64,000 bases of DNA from Aphidius gifuensis. Lineage: Eukaryota > Arthropoda > Insecta > Hymenoptera > Braconidae. Made by a program: the position numbers and the translations under genes. Location of the stretch: contig NC_057789.1 in assembly GCF_014905175.1 (NCBI RefSeq), positions 15,366,876 through 15,430,875 of the forward strand, in the 5' to 3' direction. Under the pieces are notes generated by a model, which did no database searches, was not told the DNA's origin, and saw only the letters and a program-made list of their open reading frames with translations. Of the stretch, positions 33,937-45,549 are shown in pieces; within the stretch, counting starts at the first letter, position 1; each line of letters starts with the position of its first letter.

Positions 33937-33960
33937 TTTTATTTTTTTTTTTGATAAATA

Positions 33961-34223
33961 ATGTTCACTTGAGGATGTAGAAATTTTAACTAATAATATT
34001 TTTCTACAATATTAATTTTGAAGCAAGTTCTTCCTCTCTTAAAATTACTCCCACTATTAAAAAACTCTCCCACTCTACTTGGCTTTAAAATAATTTTTAT
34101 TTAGAAATAATATTATAAAATGATATTATAAACAATAAATTAAAAAATAAATTCCACTCTGCAACAAACCACTTTTTAAAACAAAGTATCACTCACCTCA
34201 CTCATTTCCATCACATCAAGTTG
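33961..34223. other. Right flank of the Polinton, no gene
   Basis: AT-rich; no inverted match to the left flank could be found by eye. Confidence 0.4.
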
Positions 34224-34291
34224 GTGCCGTGGTCCTGGGGATAGCGTGCTGGACTTTCACTTTGAACATCCACCGTTCAAATCCCACTCAA
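34224..34291 (+). other. tRNA-like module with A and B boxes
   Basis: TGGTCCTGGGGATAGCG (A-box-like) and GTTCAAATCCC (B box), then a T run at 34299, a possible Pol III stop. The middle (CTGGACTTTCA) is shared with the module at 61097-61169, suggesting a common tRNA ancestor. Confidence 0.55.
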
Positions 34292-34321
34292 AACACTTTT
34301 TTTTATTTTTCCAAAAAAAAA

Positions 34322-34442
34322 AAACATGGCGGCGCGTCTTATGCCTTTCACTTCCTTCTCCCTCAACCACCCTCACACAAAAAAAATGATGCCGCGTCTT
34401 CTGCCTTTCACTACCTTCTCTCTCAACCACCCTCACACTCCA
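34322..34442 (+). repeat. ~63-bp tandem duplication
   Basis: CGTCTTATGCCTTTCACTTC and following CTCAACCACCCTCACAC block, repeated once immediately downstream with few changes. Confidence 0.85.
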
Positions 34443-34470
34443 CCCACCCAGCCACCCATGAATATTAAGT

Positions 34471-34875
34471 GTGCCAGAACTCTTATAACTCCTCTACTTA
34501 TATTTGCTTGAAATATATATTTTTTTGAAACATTAATTCCTTAGCTACATCTTTCTCTCTCGTACATCATCGAGGATCTCCGAGTTCAACATCAAGCAAG
34601 CCTCTAAGCAGCAGTCTGGAGTCACTTGCGTTTTGGTTTTACTACAACACACACCTCATTATTTTTCATCCAATTATACCTGGTGATACACACCGAGTAT
34701 AATTACTTTTGAGTTATATTTCACGTTGGGCAAAAGGTATACAACTTTTTGCAGAGTATATTTGTTGAGCAATATCACCTTTTTGTATATATTTTTTCCC
34801 ATTAAATAAACACTATTATTTAACCACAATTTGTCATATCCTGTCACATTCATTTCATCCTTTTATACAGTCCAC
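34471..34875 (+). repeat. Possible solo or partial LTR
   Basis: The stretch has a GC-richer transcribed-looking middle, a polyadenylation-type ATTAAATAAAC near the end, and is followed by TACTGGCGCAAAC, which resembles a retrotransposon primer-binding site. No second copy is in view and no duplication was found. Confidence 0.3.
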
Positions 34876-34950
34876 ATACTGGCGCAAACACAAACTAATT
34901 TTCAATTGGTCATACTTTATGTTTATTCTACATTTTTCCTTGTATTATTA

Positions 34951-35237
34951 GATTTGATGATGTAATAAATAAGCTACTGTATGCAACTCTTACGTCTCTT
35001 ATGAATAATCACCGGAGGAAAATTAATAAAACCATTCAATTTAAAAGCTGGAAAAACGTTTTTCAAACAGTATCATTCGCCAACATTCGCCATTTAACTG
35101 GTATTTATTATAACAATGGACGTTCTGATGCATTAATTTTTGGAAAAATTACAACTGCATTCAGTGATATAGTTATAAAAGCACTGAGGAAATATTTTCA
35201 AACAGCTAAATTGCGCGGCACTCAATTTACTGTATAA
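34951..35237 (+). CDS. Unrecognised coding-like stretch A
   Basis: Open from about 34951 (FDDVINKLLYATLTSLMNN) to a stop at 35237. It is hydrophilic with an amphipathic C-terminus (FSDIVIKALRKYFQ). No start is certain (ATG at 35001). I do not recognise it. It may be an exon of a host gene or a remnant of a virus-like element. Confidence 0.35.
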
Positions 35238-35514
35238 CGGTAAACTTCCAGTATTTTTAATTCAATTTATTTTATAATATTTATCATATTATTTCATATA
35301 TAAAGCTTAATTATTTATTTATAAAGTGAGGCCTGTTTTTATTTTTTAGAGTGTGTCGTGTAAGAATAAAACAGTTTAAAAATTAGATTTTTTGTTCTCA
35401 TATATATAAATTGAAATCAAATTTTCAATTATAAAAAACAGTATAATAGTTCAATTTTTTTCAAAACTCAGTTATAATATATATATAAATTTTCAGGAAA
35501 TTACACAAAATTGA

Positions 35515-35991
35515 ATGGATTTAAAATTACCAATTAAGAATACTGATATTATTTCCTATAGTTCAAAGATGCTAAAAAATTCTTGGGGATTTCCATTAGC
35601 ACTTGAGCATGACATTAATGATATAACTTTTGATGATTTGTTAAATACTATAAATAGCATAGAAGGACTGGAAGATATCCCGGAAATAACTGTATTCAAA
35701 GATAATTTGAAAAAAAGATGGGCAGAAAAAATTAAGTATGTTATTTCTTACTCTGCTGACCGAACATCTGACATAATAGAATCAGTTGAACGTCGCATCA
35801 TTCGAAATATTTTTAATGGAAAAGGAAGCATATTAAATATTTTAGGTAGAGTAACAATGGATACAAGTTTTTTATCATTTATTATTATACCTATATCCCA
35901 GTTAACCACAAATTTTCAGTTTGCAATTCTGGTAAACTTCCGGATATTTTTCGGAAATCGTTTCTGGAAATATTTACGAGAAATTTTCTAG
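35515..35991 (+). CDS. Unrecognised coding-like stretch B, cut by a MITE
   Basis: Opens at ATG 35515 and encodes a non-repetitive, charged protein (FDDLLNTINSIEGLEDIPEIT, KKRWAEKIKYVISYSADRT) up to about 35896, where a CCCAG-ended MITE begins; the last 32 codons are MITE sequence. A possible donor G|GTAGAG occurs near 35846. A further coding-like exon may lie at 37272-37383 after TTGGCAG. No family recognised. Confidence 0.4.
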   Translation: MDLKLPIKNTDIISYSSKMLKNSWGFPLALEHDINDITFDDLLNTINSIEGLEDIPEITVFKDNLKKRWAEKIKYVISYSADRTSDIIESVERRIIRNIFNGKGSILNILGRVTMDTSFLSFIIIPISQLTTNFQFAILVNFRIFFGNRFWKYLREIF

Positions 35992-36571
35992 AAAATTTCC
36001 AGAAATGTTTATTAGATATTTTCTGGAAAATTTCGGTAAATCATTTCCAGAAATGTTTATTAGATATTTTCTAGAAAATTTCCGGAAATTGTTTCTCATT
36101 TTTATCAACTCTTTTCCCAGATAGAAAAATACGCGAAAATCGACATCGAATCGACATTATATCGACATAAGCTATATCGATAATAAGTCGGGTCTACGGT
36201 CGATGCGACGTCGATATTACCGTAAGATTGACATTGTCAAAAACTGAAAATATGAAAATACTTGCATTTACCAGAGAATTGTAAGTGTAAAAAATCATAA
36301 ATAATTGTATTACAATACCCTTATTGGTATCATTCTTCCTTTCCTTGATAACATTTGTTTAATTTGTTGTTTTTAATTTTTTTTATCAAAATGTCATAGA
36401 AGATTATAACCTAGAAAACAAATATTAGTCCAAGGAAAAAGTTATTTCTGGAAAGGCTTCTTACAAATTTAGTAATTGTTTCCAGAAAATTTCCGGAAAT
36501 TTTCTAGTTTATATTACCGGAAACCATTTCCAGAAAATTTCTGGAAAATTACGAGAAACTGATTAGCTGGG
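35897..36571. mobile_element. CCCAG-ended MITE with 'ttccggaaatttctagaaa' arrays
   Basis: Ends CCCAGTTAACCA and complement CCCAGCTAATCA. Both subterminal regions are filled with the words TTTCCGGAAATTTT, TTTCTAGAAAATTT and TTTCCAGAAATGTT, in both orientations. A centre with 'tcgacat' words (36140-36235) may be a further insertion. Flanks (AT left, CA right) show no duplication. Confidence 0.7.
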
Positions 36572-38559
36572 CAGTAATAAAAAATGTATTACCCCCGTAT
36601 GTCCTTAAAAAAACATCTATAAGCTGCTCACTATCAGTAACCTAATAAAAGTGGCTCAATACTTGAATTCATTTTAAAAACAAACAAACATTTAAAGAAC
36701 AATAGACAAATAAATTAAAATAACGTGCCACTTTTTTGAGTATATATCACTTTTAGACATATTTGTTCTTTATATTTTAGTTTTTTAATATAACTATAAT
36801 AAAATTATAAAATAAAAATTCTTTTGCATGTCGATTCTTATGGTCGTGTGTCATGAATAATTTTGGGGAATTGTTTTTTGATATAAAAATTATAAATAAT
36901 TATTAGACCATGCATGTTTTATTGTTGAAAATACACGCTACTCGGAATAAAATCGTCAACAGTAAAAAAAAAATTTGTAAGAGTATTACTAAACAATTTA
37001 ATCTTTTATTGGGTCACCTTTATATAAAAAAAAGCGGGGCGACATAATAATTGATGAAAATTGAGAAAAAAATTGGACGAAATGAGACATTTAAAAAAAT
37101 TTAATCGTACAAAAATTTTTTAATTTTAATTTTTTTAAAAATTTTTTTTTTAATTAATTGATTTCCAACTAGAAAATCATTAAATAATGTTTAATGAACC
37201 TGCTATCTCTTATACATATATATCGGTATATTCATTTTGATAAATTTGATTAACATATATCTAATTGGCAGGTCATATAAAAAATGGTTTGTCAAACCAG
37301 TACAATTCAATAATCTTCTTAAATTATCAATAAAAAATGATATTAAAGAAGCAGCAAGGAATGGGCATCAAAACACTGAGTAAATATTTTTAAATTAATA
37401 TAATAATGATAATATTAATATCGAGCATTTTTTTTTTTTTTTATAAGTTATAGATTGTCTATAAATAATTTCTTAGAGACTTGTGTTACGTACCGGTATT
37501 TTTAAATTAAAAATAATTGATTAATGAATAATATTCGGTAAATTCTAGGGATAGAGTATAATATCGAGTAACACATAAATTTTTTCCTTTTATTTTTTAA
37601 TAATTATATTTCACTTTAAGCATCATGGACATTTTTTATTTAAATATTATTTACTTTTTCAATATTATTTTTCATTATCTCAACTCACAGTTGCATTTTT
37701 AAATCAGCAACTCGATATTTAACATCCGTTGAGTTCAACAATTATTGAGAATAATATCTCAGCAATAATTAAACGCTGACTACCATGAGAACCATCAATG
37801 GTGATTGGTCAAAGACGTTTCCACCTAAGATCATCCCTACTTTTTAATTTAATTTTTATGGGAATTATTATTTTATAATTTAAGGAGCTTTACTCTTGCG
37901 GCAACTTTTGTTTGGACAATATCTAAATTAAATTTAAATCAATTTTATAAAATTAACTTTTACGTTTCTAATAAATAAAATTTTAAAGTGAATTTAAATT
38001 AAATAATCGTTGTGATAAAATTATTATTTTTTCCTTTACAAATTGACTGTTCCTAATACTATAAAATAATTGACTGTTACATTTTTCTGGGGTGTTGTTT
38101 TCTGTACTTCGAGTTTGTTTTACCGTTGGGATTATTCGAAACTCCCAACATCAAAAGGCGACCATCCAGATTGACACGCTCTCAACAATATTGGTTTCGG
38201 ATTATTCTAACATAAAGGTACATCTACTTCCTCCTAACCCGTTACCCTGTGGGGAATAACAAAACAAGAGGATTTTATAAAACCAAGTTAAATATCAAGC
38301 TCATTAATTTATATTATTCTCAAATTATTATATTATTATTTTTCAGTTAAACATTCTTCTTTTTTTTTGTTATTTCATAGATAATATAAAATAATTAGCT
38401 TGGTACGTAACACTTGTCTGCAAAAAAAAAGCAATTGAAATAATTCTTAGAAAAGTGGAAATAAAAAAAATCCGTTAGTAATTAAATATTATTTAAATCG
38501 ACCATACATTTATATATACATTTTAAATCATAAAATGCGCATTTTTTTAAGGCAAATTA
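36572..38559. other. Mostly non-coding AT-rich sequence
   Basis: Contains the possible short exon 37272-37383 (plus strand; an alternative frame is also open), a T run near 37430 and a patch at 38085-38270 with CCCAACA-type ends that may be old LTR sequence. No confident feature. Confidence 0.4.
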
Positions 38560-39345
38560 AGTGTTACAGCGGTGGAACAAGACATAAAAGATCATCCAAA
38601 CAGCCCTCGAGAAGTCCGTAAGCCAATTCTTTTCAAGTTATTCAATATTATGCTACCTGAGATCCGTTCAATGCATATTGATGATGTCGTCGAAAGAGTT
38701 ATTAATGAAAAGAGTGACAATTTGGAAAATCGAATACCATCTAACCATCATTCAAAAGAATCATCTGTGTATTTTAATAGCTCTAATAAACCAAAAAAAA
38801 AAAAGTAGATACAAAGGAAGCCCCATCCAATCTTAAAGCTCTTCAAGGTAATACGTTATTGTCTACAACATCGCCATTAACCTCAGCTCATCATATTAAT
38901 CATCATCAAATCATATTAATAATAAAATCGGCCAAGTAATAATGCGACACACAAACAGCTCAGATAAAAAATGTCGCAATACACTTGATAAAAAATCAGC
39001 AACAATAAATGGTATTTATCCAATATATTTTATGGAATTTGAAAAAAAACATATAAATAATATTCTAAGCATAAATATAATTTACATTTTTTTTTCTTTT
39101 CAACAGCAAAACCAAAGCCAACTAAAAAAAAACCACTTAGCCTAAAACGGACATTAATATCAACAATTAAAAATAATATTGGCTAATTGGATGATTAAAA
39201 AAAATGCCTCGAACAAAAACGAGATATTTTATTTGACGACGAAGACATGAAATCATATTTAATAAGAACATATTCATCTCTTGTCCAGAAATTTAAACAA
39301 CACTACGATATTACTTATAATTATCATTCATCTATGTAATTAATT
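38560..39345 (+). pseudogene. Unrecognised gene fragment, possibly spliced
   Basis: After a possible acceptor (GTGTTACAG near 38569) an 80-codon stretch reads EQDIKDHPNSPREVRKPILF ... MHIDDVVERVINEKS and ends in a lysine run at 38808. Further coding-like pieces follow in other frames to about 39338 (AKPKPTKKKPLSLKRT; DDEDMKSYLIRTYSSL). Stops and frame changes suggest decay or unrecognised introns. No family recognised. Confidence 0.35.
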
Positions 39346-39929
39346 CACAGTAAAAAGAGGAAGAAAAAGGAAAAAAATTTTTGTTTAGTTTACAAATTTT
39401 GAAAATGAATATGAATTACTAATAATAAAAAAATAAATTTGAAATTTGTCATGATAATGTTTCATATTCAATAAATTTATTAAAAATTGATTGAATTTAA
39501 AAAAGAAATTTAAACAACCTGCTCAAAATATATTATTATTATGTAATTAATAAAAAAATTTTTTGAATTATATGCATATATATTTTTCTTACCATTCTTT
39601 GATTATATTAATAATGTATAATAAATAATGAATATATGTTCCAATTATCCATATTTAATTATTGCACGTTTAAATTTTACACATAAAGTTTTACACAATA
39701 ATATAGTACACATTATCTGATTACTCGGTTAAAACTACACATTTAATTTTAAACGTAATACTTTTACACGAAATAATTTAAAATAAATAGATAAAGAATA
39801 TATATTTACCCATATACTTTATATATATATATATAAATTTTACACATAATAATTTACACTAAATAGTTTTACACATATTTATTTACACGTAATTATTATA
39901 CACATAATAATTTAAACATATTATATTTA
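39346..39929. repeat. Degenerate 'ttttacacataa' minisatellite region
   Basis: From about 39670 to 39925 the words TTTTACACATAA, TTTACACTAAATA and TTATACACATAA recur every 18-22 bp. An AT run occurs at 39824-39834. No gene. Confidence 0.6.
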
Positions 39930-40207
39930 GGGTGCGATTTCACGACAGGCTAAAATTTCCGCTCGTAAACATGGCGGCTGCAAAAATAACCAAATTATAA
40001 CTAAATTCACTGAATTATCACTAAGTTTACTAGATTTACTGTAAATCCATGGTGTCTCTCCGTGACTGCAGGACAAGCTTGACACTGCCTAGCTTGTTCT
40101 TAAGTCACGGATTTGCAGTAAATTTAGTGAATTTGGTTATTTTTGCAGCCGCCATCAGCCGCCATGTTTAAAAACGGAAATTTTAGCTTGTCGTGAGTTC
40201 GCACCCC
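39930..40207. mobile_element. 278-bp palindromic MITE with TA duplication
   Basis: GGGTGCGATTTCACGACAGG at the left and its inverted counterpart at the right, with arms over 80 bp (including CATGGCGGCTGCAAAAATAA). TA flanks both ends (39928-39929, 40208-40209), as for Tc1/mariner-type MITEs. The right arm carries a small extra copy of GCCGCCAT. Confidence 0.88.
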
Positions 40208-42344
40208 TACGCGGAAAAGTTTTACAGGCTGTCAATGAATTTAAGGCGAGCATTTCTACATTACCGATAAAACTAGGGATAATTTTCTTAGAAAAATAGG
40301 GAAATTTGTTAGATAACGCTACATTTGACTTTTTATTAAAATTTTTTGAAAACAAACTAATTAAAAAGAAAAGAGTTATTGATAATAAATTTAGAGAAAT
40401 AATTAATATTATTTGGCTGTTGTGAAACAAACTAAAAAAAACGTGTAATTATTATAAAGTAAGTATTTTCATGTAAGTATAATTCGAATAATAATATTTT
40501 GAAGTTCATTTTTTTATTTTTAGTTTACAGCTTTCATAAAATTCAAGTACCTGAAATTGAGAATTATTTTTGATACAATAATATATTATTCTAATCAATA
40601 GTACAATGTAATGAACGACAAACATAATTCAGTTAAATAATAATTTTAAAAAATACAATGGTTTTTTTTTTTTTAGCCTATGTCAAGAGTTTTGTATCGA
40701 GACTTTACTTATTATTTCTCTTGATACAAAAATATAAAATTAAAATTATATTTAAATATTTTTTCCCACAAATAGATAATTATTATCAAAATTTATATTA
40801 ATTGTTGAATATCAAGTGGTAAAATTTGTTTATAATAATAATAATGATATTTATTACATCATGTTGAATGTACTACATGTGTTTTTTTAAAAAAGTCAAA
40901 TTAAGAATCATTTTTAATACAATAGTATATGATTAAAATTATCAGTACAAGTGTAAGTAAACGGAATATTACTTTAAGTGAAAACTATATTTTTTTTTAG
41001 CCTAGGTCATCATTGCATACTTTGTTACACCATATTTTTTTTTTTTTTAACGCTTGCTTTTAATAAATCACGAATTCTACTCTAAAAATTCAATAATTGA
41101 ATACTTTTTCAAAATATTTTCCATGATTATTTTATTTTTCATGCAAACTATAAAAAAAATTTGACGTGTCAATCCCCACGAACATACAAAAAAAAATTTA
41201 CAAATTATCCTCTATAACTTTTTTTTTTTTCAAGATAACATTTGTATTTTTTTATTTGTAACCATTCGTTATTCCCATTTTATTTTCTTTGTAATCTATG
41301 AAACCCTTATGAAGCCTCATGATACAAAAAAAGTATTTTTTATTTACAAGATTAATATACCTATTACTATTGTTTATATAAAATAATAATTTCTAAACTT
41401 AAAACAAAATATTGAATTATTATACAATAATAATTCAATTATAATATTGACTAATTTCATGTTTTAAAAAAAAAGAAATAGACATTGATGTGTTAGTTTA
41501 AAAAAAAAAAATTATTATTGTAATTGTACAATAACTTTACAATATAATTTATTTATACTTTTTTAATGAAAGTAAAGGAAAAATGGTATACTTGATAAAT
41601 ATATATATTTATAATTATTAAGTTTATTATAGTGTATTAAAAAAGGTACTTCTAAGTTCAAAAAATAATTTTTGATTTAAACTAAAAAGCACTTTTTTTA
41701 ATAAGTATAATATCTTACGTATGAAAAAACACAGTGATATTCAATGTTTCAATATCGATATTATTAGGATTCAACTACATATGATATTTCATATGTCGTT
41801 ATTTATTGATTTTAAATTATTCAAGTTTGTTTAACATACTAAATGCAAGATAGTGTTTGTAAAATACAGATTGGGAACTGAACTATCGAGGTGTTACACG
41901 GCGTATAAAAGTAGACGTATTAATATAAATAAAAATAAAAAAATATTAATAAAACAAATACAAATCTATTATATCGACACTTTCAGAGGATATTATTATA
42001 TCCCAGACAACATGTTTTTTTATTCAGTTTTTATAGGAAATTTTCTCACGATTACGGGAAAAATACGGAAAAAATTCCTACACATGAGCAAAGTGGTTAA
42101 AAATGGAGTTAAAGTATCGAAAAAAAGGCTATTTCTCGGTTATATATCGTATAGTTATTAAAATTACGATTAATTCTAAAATTTATTAATATCAATCAAT
42201 AAAGCTCGTCAAGTCATAATAATTTATAAATTTCAATATAAATATTATTCTTGCAAATATAATGATGGCAGTCGATAAAACTCTTCGAGTAAAAAAGAAA
42301 GTCAAAATAAAAATTTTGATAAATTAAATTTTTTATTTTTTTTT
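40208..42344. other. AT-rich, with diverged ~repeat modules
   Basis: Modules such as 'tgatatttattacatcatgttga' (40846) and 'taatctatgaaacccttatg...cctcatgatacaaaa' (41290) recur, diverged, at 43360-43930. A 102-codon frame at 41853-42161 is basic and lacks any domain. No gene assigned. Confidence 0.5.
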
Positions 42345-42715
42345 TTTTAACCGCTAGATTTTCAACTGAGACACTAAATTTTTTACATAGCCACTAAACT
42401 TTTTACTTAGTCTCATTTATAGCCAAATATATTTTTATCCGCTTAATTTTCCCCTCAGCTACATCTTTTCCTTAGCTGCATCTTTTCCTTAGCCGCTTAA
42501 TCTTTTACTTAGCCTCAATTATAGCTAAACACACAATATGTACATAATTTTACCAGCTTAATTTTTCTCTCAGCTACATCTTTTTCTTAGCTGAATTTTT
42601 CCTTAGCTATATTTTTTACTTAGTCTCAATTATAGCCAAAAAAATAATACCTACATATTTTTACCAGCTAAAATATTTTACTTAGCCACTTCTTCTCCTT
42701 AGCTCTATTATATTA
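42345..42715. repeat. Second copy of the 'ttagctacatctttt' minisatellite
   Basis: CTTAGCTACATCTTTTCC-type words and the ~100-bp block with ACACACAATATGTACATAAT match the family at 1060-1290. Confidence 0.7.
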
Positions 42716-43938
42716 ACAATTATGATTCATTCAATAATTTATGAAACAAATAACCACCAATACCAGAAAAATATCGATAACTCGAAAAATATTCGGAATA
42801 TATTAAAAATTTTATTTGAACTTTTTTTTCTACTTGATGAGTTTTATCAATCGTCAATATGAAATTAGGAAAAAAAATCGATATATCGAAATTTTGAAAT
42901 CATTGATTATTGAAAATTACTGACTACAATAATTTTATGAAAATAGAAAAAAATAAAATAAAAACAAACAATATTTTTATAAATGAATAAAAAAAATTTG
43001 TTTGAATATGTACTTATTATTATTGCGTTCAATTACAACGACTCGCCGAAGATGTTTACACATAATAAACGCGCGAGTCTAGATCACTCACAAAATTTTT
43101 TTTTTTTTTCGGACTATATCGAAAAGACATGTAACTTTAATTACTTTCACTAGATACAGTAATTTAAAATCTAAATATAAAATATAAAATACAAAACTTA
43201 ATTTTAACATGATCTACTTATCGATGCACTGAAGAAGCATCATATTGTTGTCTACAAAATAAATAGTTACAATCACAACTTGATATCATGTGTTAAATAT
43301 CAAGCTGTGAAGTAATATTTGTATTGGAACAAAATTTTTATCTTGTAATTAAGATGATGTTTATTACATCATGTTGAGTATACTCATAAATTTTACAATC
43401 TTTCATTAATTTTTTTTTTTGTAAAAGAACATTTGTATCTTTTTAATAATCATTCTTCGATTATTATGTCGTAATGAACTGTATTTTTTCATTTTATTTG
43501 TAATGTATGAAAACACTAATTGTAAGAACTAGCCCCATGATACAAAAAAAAAAGTTTACAAATAGTACTCAACCTTTCCTATTTTTAAATATTGTTTCAT
43601 CAAGTAATCATATTATTATTATTTTTTGTAATCTATGAAACGCTTGAATAAACAAGTCCCATGATACAAAGAAGTAAAGTTTACCAATGATGTTCTATCA
43701 TTAGTATTTTTAATTAATGTTTTATCGAGTAATTGTATGATTTGTATATATAAAAATATAAAATTGAAATTATATTTCAAAATTTAAATTTTTAAATATT
43801 TTTTTTCATAAATAGATAAGTATTATAACAATTTAATATTAATAGTTGAATATCAAGTGGTCAAAACTTTTTATGATAATAGTGATGTTTATTATATCAT
43901 GTTGAGTGTACTGTTCTTTTCTATGTCGTTGAATACTT
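42716..43938. other. AT-rich, diverged repeat modules
   Basis: Carries at least two copies of the modules described at 40208-42344 (for example CATCATGTTGAGTATACT at 43368 and ATCATGTTGAGTGTACT at 43897). No gene. Confidence 0.5.
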
Positions 43939-44363
43939 GATCGATTCTTTGATCAAGACACAGTTTTCATTCAATATGTCGAAGCCAGGCTCATCAATAA
44001 ATTTTATCCAATTTTCAGGAACTTTTAGATAATCAACTATACGAAATTTAAAGTTGTTTAATACAAGTTATTCAGCAACAATAATTGCTTCTGCTGCATT
44101 ATTAATATTCAATTCCATCATGAATTTTTCTTCACAAAGAGCTTAAAGGTTTGGTACATCATATTTATGACTGAGATATAAAATGTGATCTAGTTCTTGA
44201 GTGTCTTCTGGTAATTTATTGAAGTTCATGTACAAAAGAAAATTTTCAAAACCTCTATATGTGGTGTCACTTATTTCAACAAAGTTTTTTTTATTTTCAA
44301 TAAATTCAGTATTTGAAAACATCCTGCTGAAAACGTATGTATTGATAAAATCCCTTTGTATCA
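43939..44363 (-). pseudogene. BTB/POZ (speckle-type POZ-like) pseudogene
   Basis: Read on the minus strand: FSRMFSNTEFIENKKNFVEI, then DTTYRGFENFLLYMNFNKLP and LSHKYDVPNL, the second half of a BTB domain as in SPOP/roadkill-like proteins, followed by a BACK-like start (ALCEEKFMMELNI, AEAIIVAE). Two in-frame stops interrupt it (after VPNL and after IIVAE). The N-terminal MATH domain and first BTB half are absent. Intact relatives recruit substrates to Cul3 ubiquitin ligases; this copy cannot. Confidence 0.75.
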
Positions 44364-44436
44364 TCCATTTTGCGAATTTTTATTTTTAATAAATAGAATA
44401 TTTTTTGATCAATTAATCGACCACGCCTGAGTCATA

Positions 44437-45343
44437 CACGGAGAAAAATTTTCACTCAATATTACTATGGTGCCACATTACCATAGAACCATATTATGAT
44501 TATTAAAAAATTTACTGTCATTTCAACGAAAAAAAACAATTGTAGTCTTGAAAAATTAAAATGTACCATAGCGATTTTGTCATGTTTTTTTTTTGCTATT
44601 CCCCGATGAAAAAATTACAACGCATAAAGAAATTTTTACAGAAACCAAATTTAAAATTTAAAATAATCCAGTCTAAAAATTACATTGCACCATAGCAAAA
44701 AATATTTTTTTCTTTTTTTGCTTTGTTTATTTCTAAATTTTACTTTGTTGTTATGGACAAGATTAAAATGATCCTCTGAAAATTTACAATGTACCATAGT
44801 AATTTTAATAACTTTCTTGGATTTCCTGTAGGTGTCACTAACAAATACAAAGCAACATATTTAAAATTACAATGGGCCATAGCAAAATTGATGAAGGACT
44901 CAGAAATGTCAACTGCCCCCACTTTTTAGTCAACTGCGCAGGCGTGACTTTGCTTATTTTCAAATTGTTAATGTAAAACAAATAATATTTCCCTTACAGA
45001 TACATTGTTGTGGCGCAGCGGATAACTCGTAGGATTTGTATCCCGATGATATGGGGTTCAAATCCTAGGCTTGAAATGTTTTTTTACAATATTTTTTTAC
45101 GAGCGTTTATAAACATAATAAATTTTGCGTTTGCCCATCGCAAGAATTACTATGGTACATCGCGAAGCGTCGTATAATTCTCAATATTGCGTGGCTGTCT
45201 GAAAATTATAATCAGAAGCTTGCTACCCTACTTTTCATGAAATTGCTAAAATTATTGATGCTCTTATGGTTCCAGCTTACTGTAACATAACGCAAAAATT
45301 GCTATGGTATTATATTAAAAAAAAATGTAAATTTTTCTCCGTG
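44437..45343. mobile_element. CACGG-ended element with TA duplication
   Basis: CACGGAGAAAAATTT at 44437 and its complement ending at 45343, each flanked by TA. Four to five tandem-like modules of about 80-115 bp each contain TACCATAG or a variant (44561, 44677, 44788, 44871), and the complement CTATGGTA appears in the right part. It carries a tRNA-like module at 45006. No transposase. Confidence 0.82.
45006..45071 (+). other. tRNA-like module with A and B boxes
   Basis: TGGCGCAGCGGATAAC (A box, near-consensus) and GGTTCAAATCC (B box, perfect), 42 bp apart, then a T run at 45080, a possible Pol III terminator. Inside the CACGG-ended element. Confidence 0.6.
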
Positions 45344-45549
45344 TACGTATTTATACGCCATTAAATTAAATGATGACGCGGTGTCGTTTATTTTGGGCTG
45401 ATTTCCATGCGATAATTATTTTATATTGTCGCTGACAAATATCGATTCAAAATATTTTCATGTTAATTTTTAAATTCAAGATGTCTTTAATGTCATGTTA
45501 TATATCAAGTTTTTTCTTAATATTATACATGACACTGGTTATCTATTCA
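45344..45549. other. Short intergenic stretch
   Basis: Spacer between the CACGG-ended element and the kinase pseudogene; nothing recognised. Confidence 0.4.

Larger units (their letters stand above)
17220..33960. mobile_element. Polinton/Maverick-type virus-like element
   Basis: The gene set is diagnostic: a protein-primed-type PolB (17533-21566), a retrovirus-like integrase with chromo-like tail (21656-22600), an adenovirus-type cysteine protease (28632-28994), a minor capsid protein (29044-29718) and a major capsid protein (29937-31163), plus small conserved proteins at 29721, 31295 and 33145. Orientation is mixed, as usual for this class. Boundaries are approximate because no terminal inverted repeat was found. 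Two later elements are inserted (MULE 22730-24251, Copia 25295-~28470), and the packaging ATPase is absent. Lesions: a polymerase frameshift, a stop in the major capsid gene, frame damage in the minor capsid and coiled-coil genes. It is a fossil copy, though integrase, protease and several small genes remain open. Confidence 0.9.

Noticed and set aside
17030..34100. Weak match 'aagagagg..gttgc' between the Polinton flanks as terminal repeats
   Set aside because: Too short and interrupted to distinguish from chance.
38085..38280. Possible LTR end and primer-binding site (CCCAACA followed by aaaggcgacc)
   Set aside because: No matching LTR start or second copy in the window; too weak to annotate.
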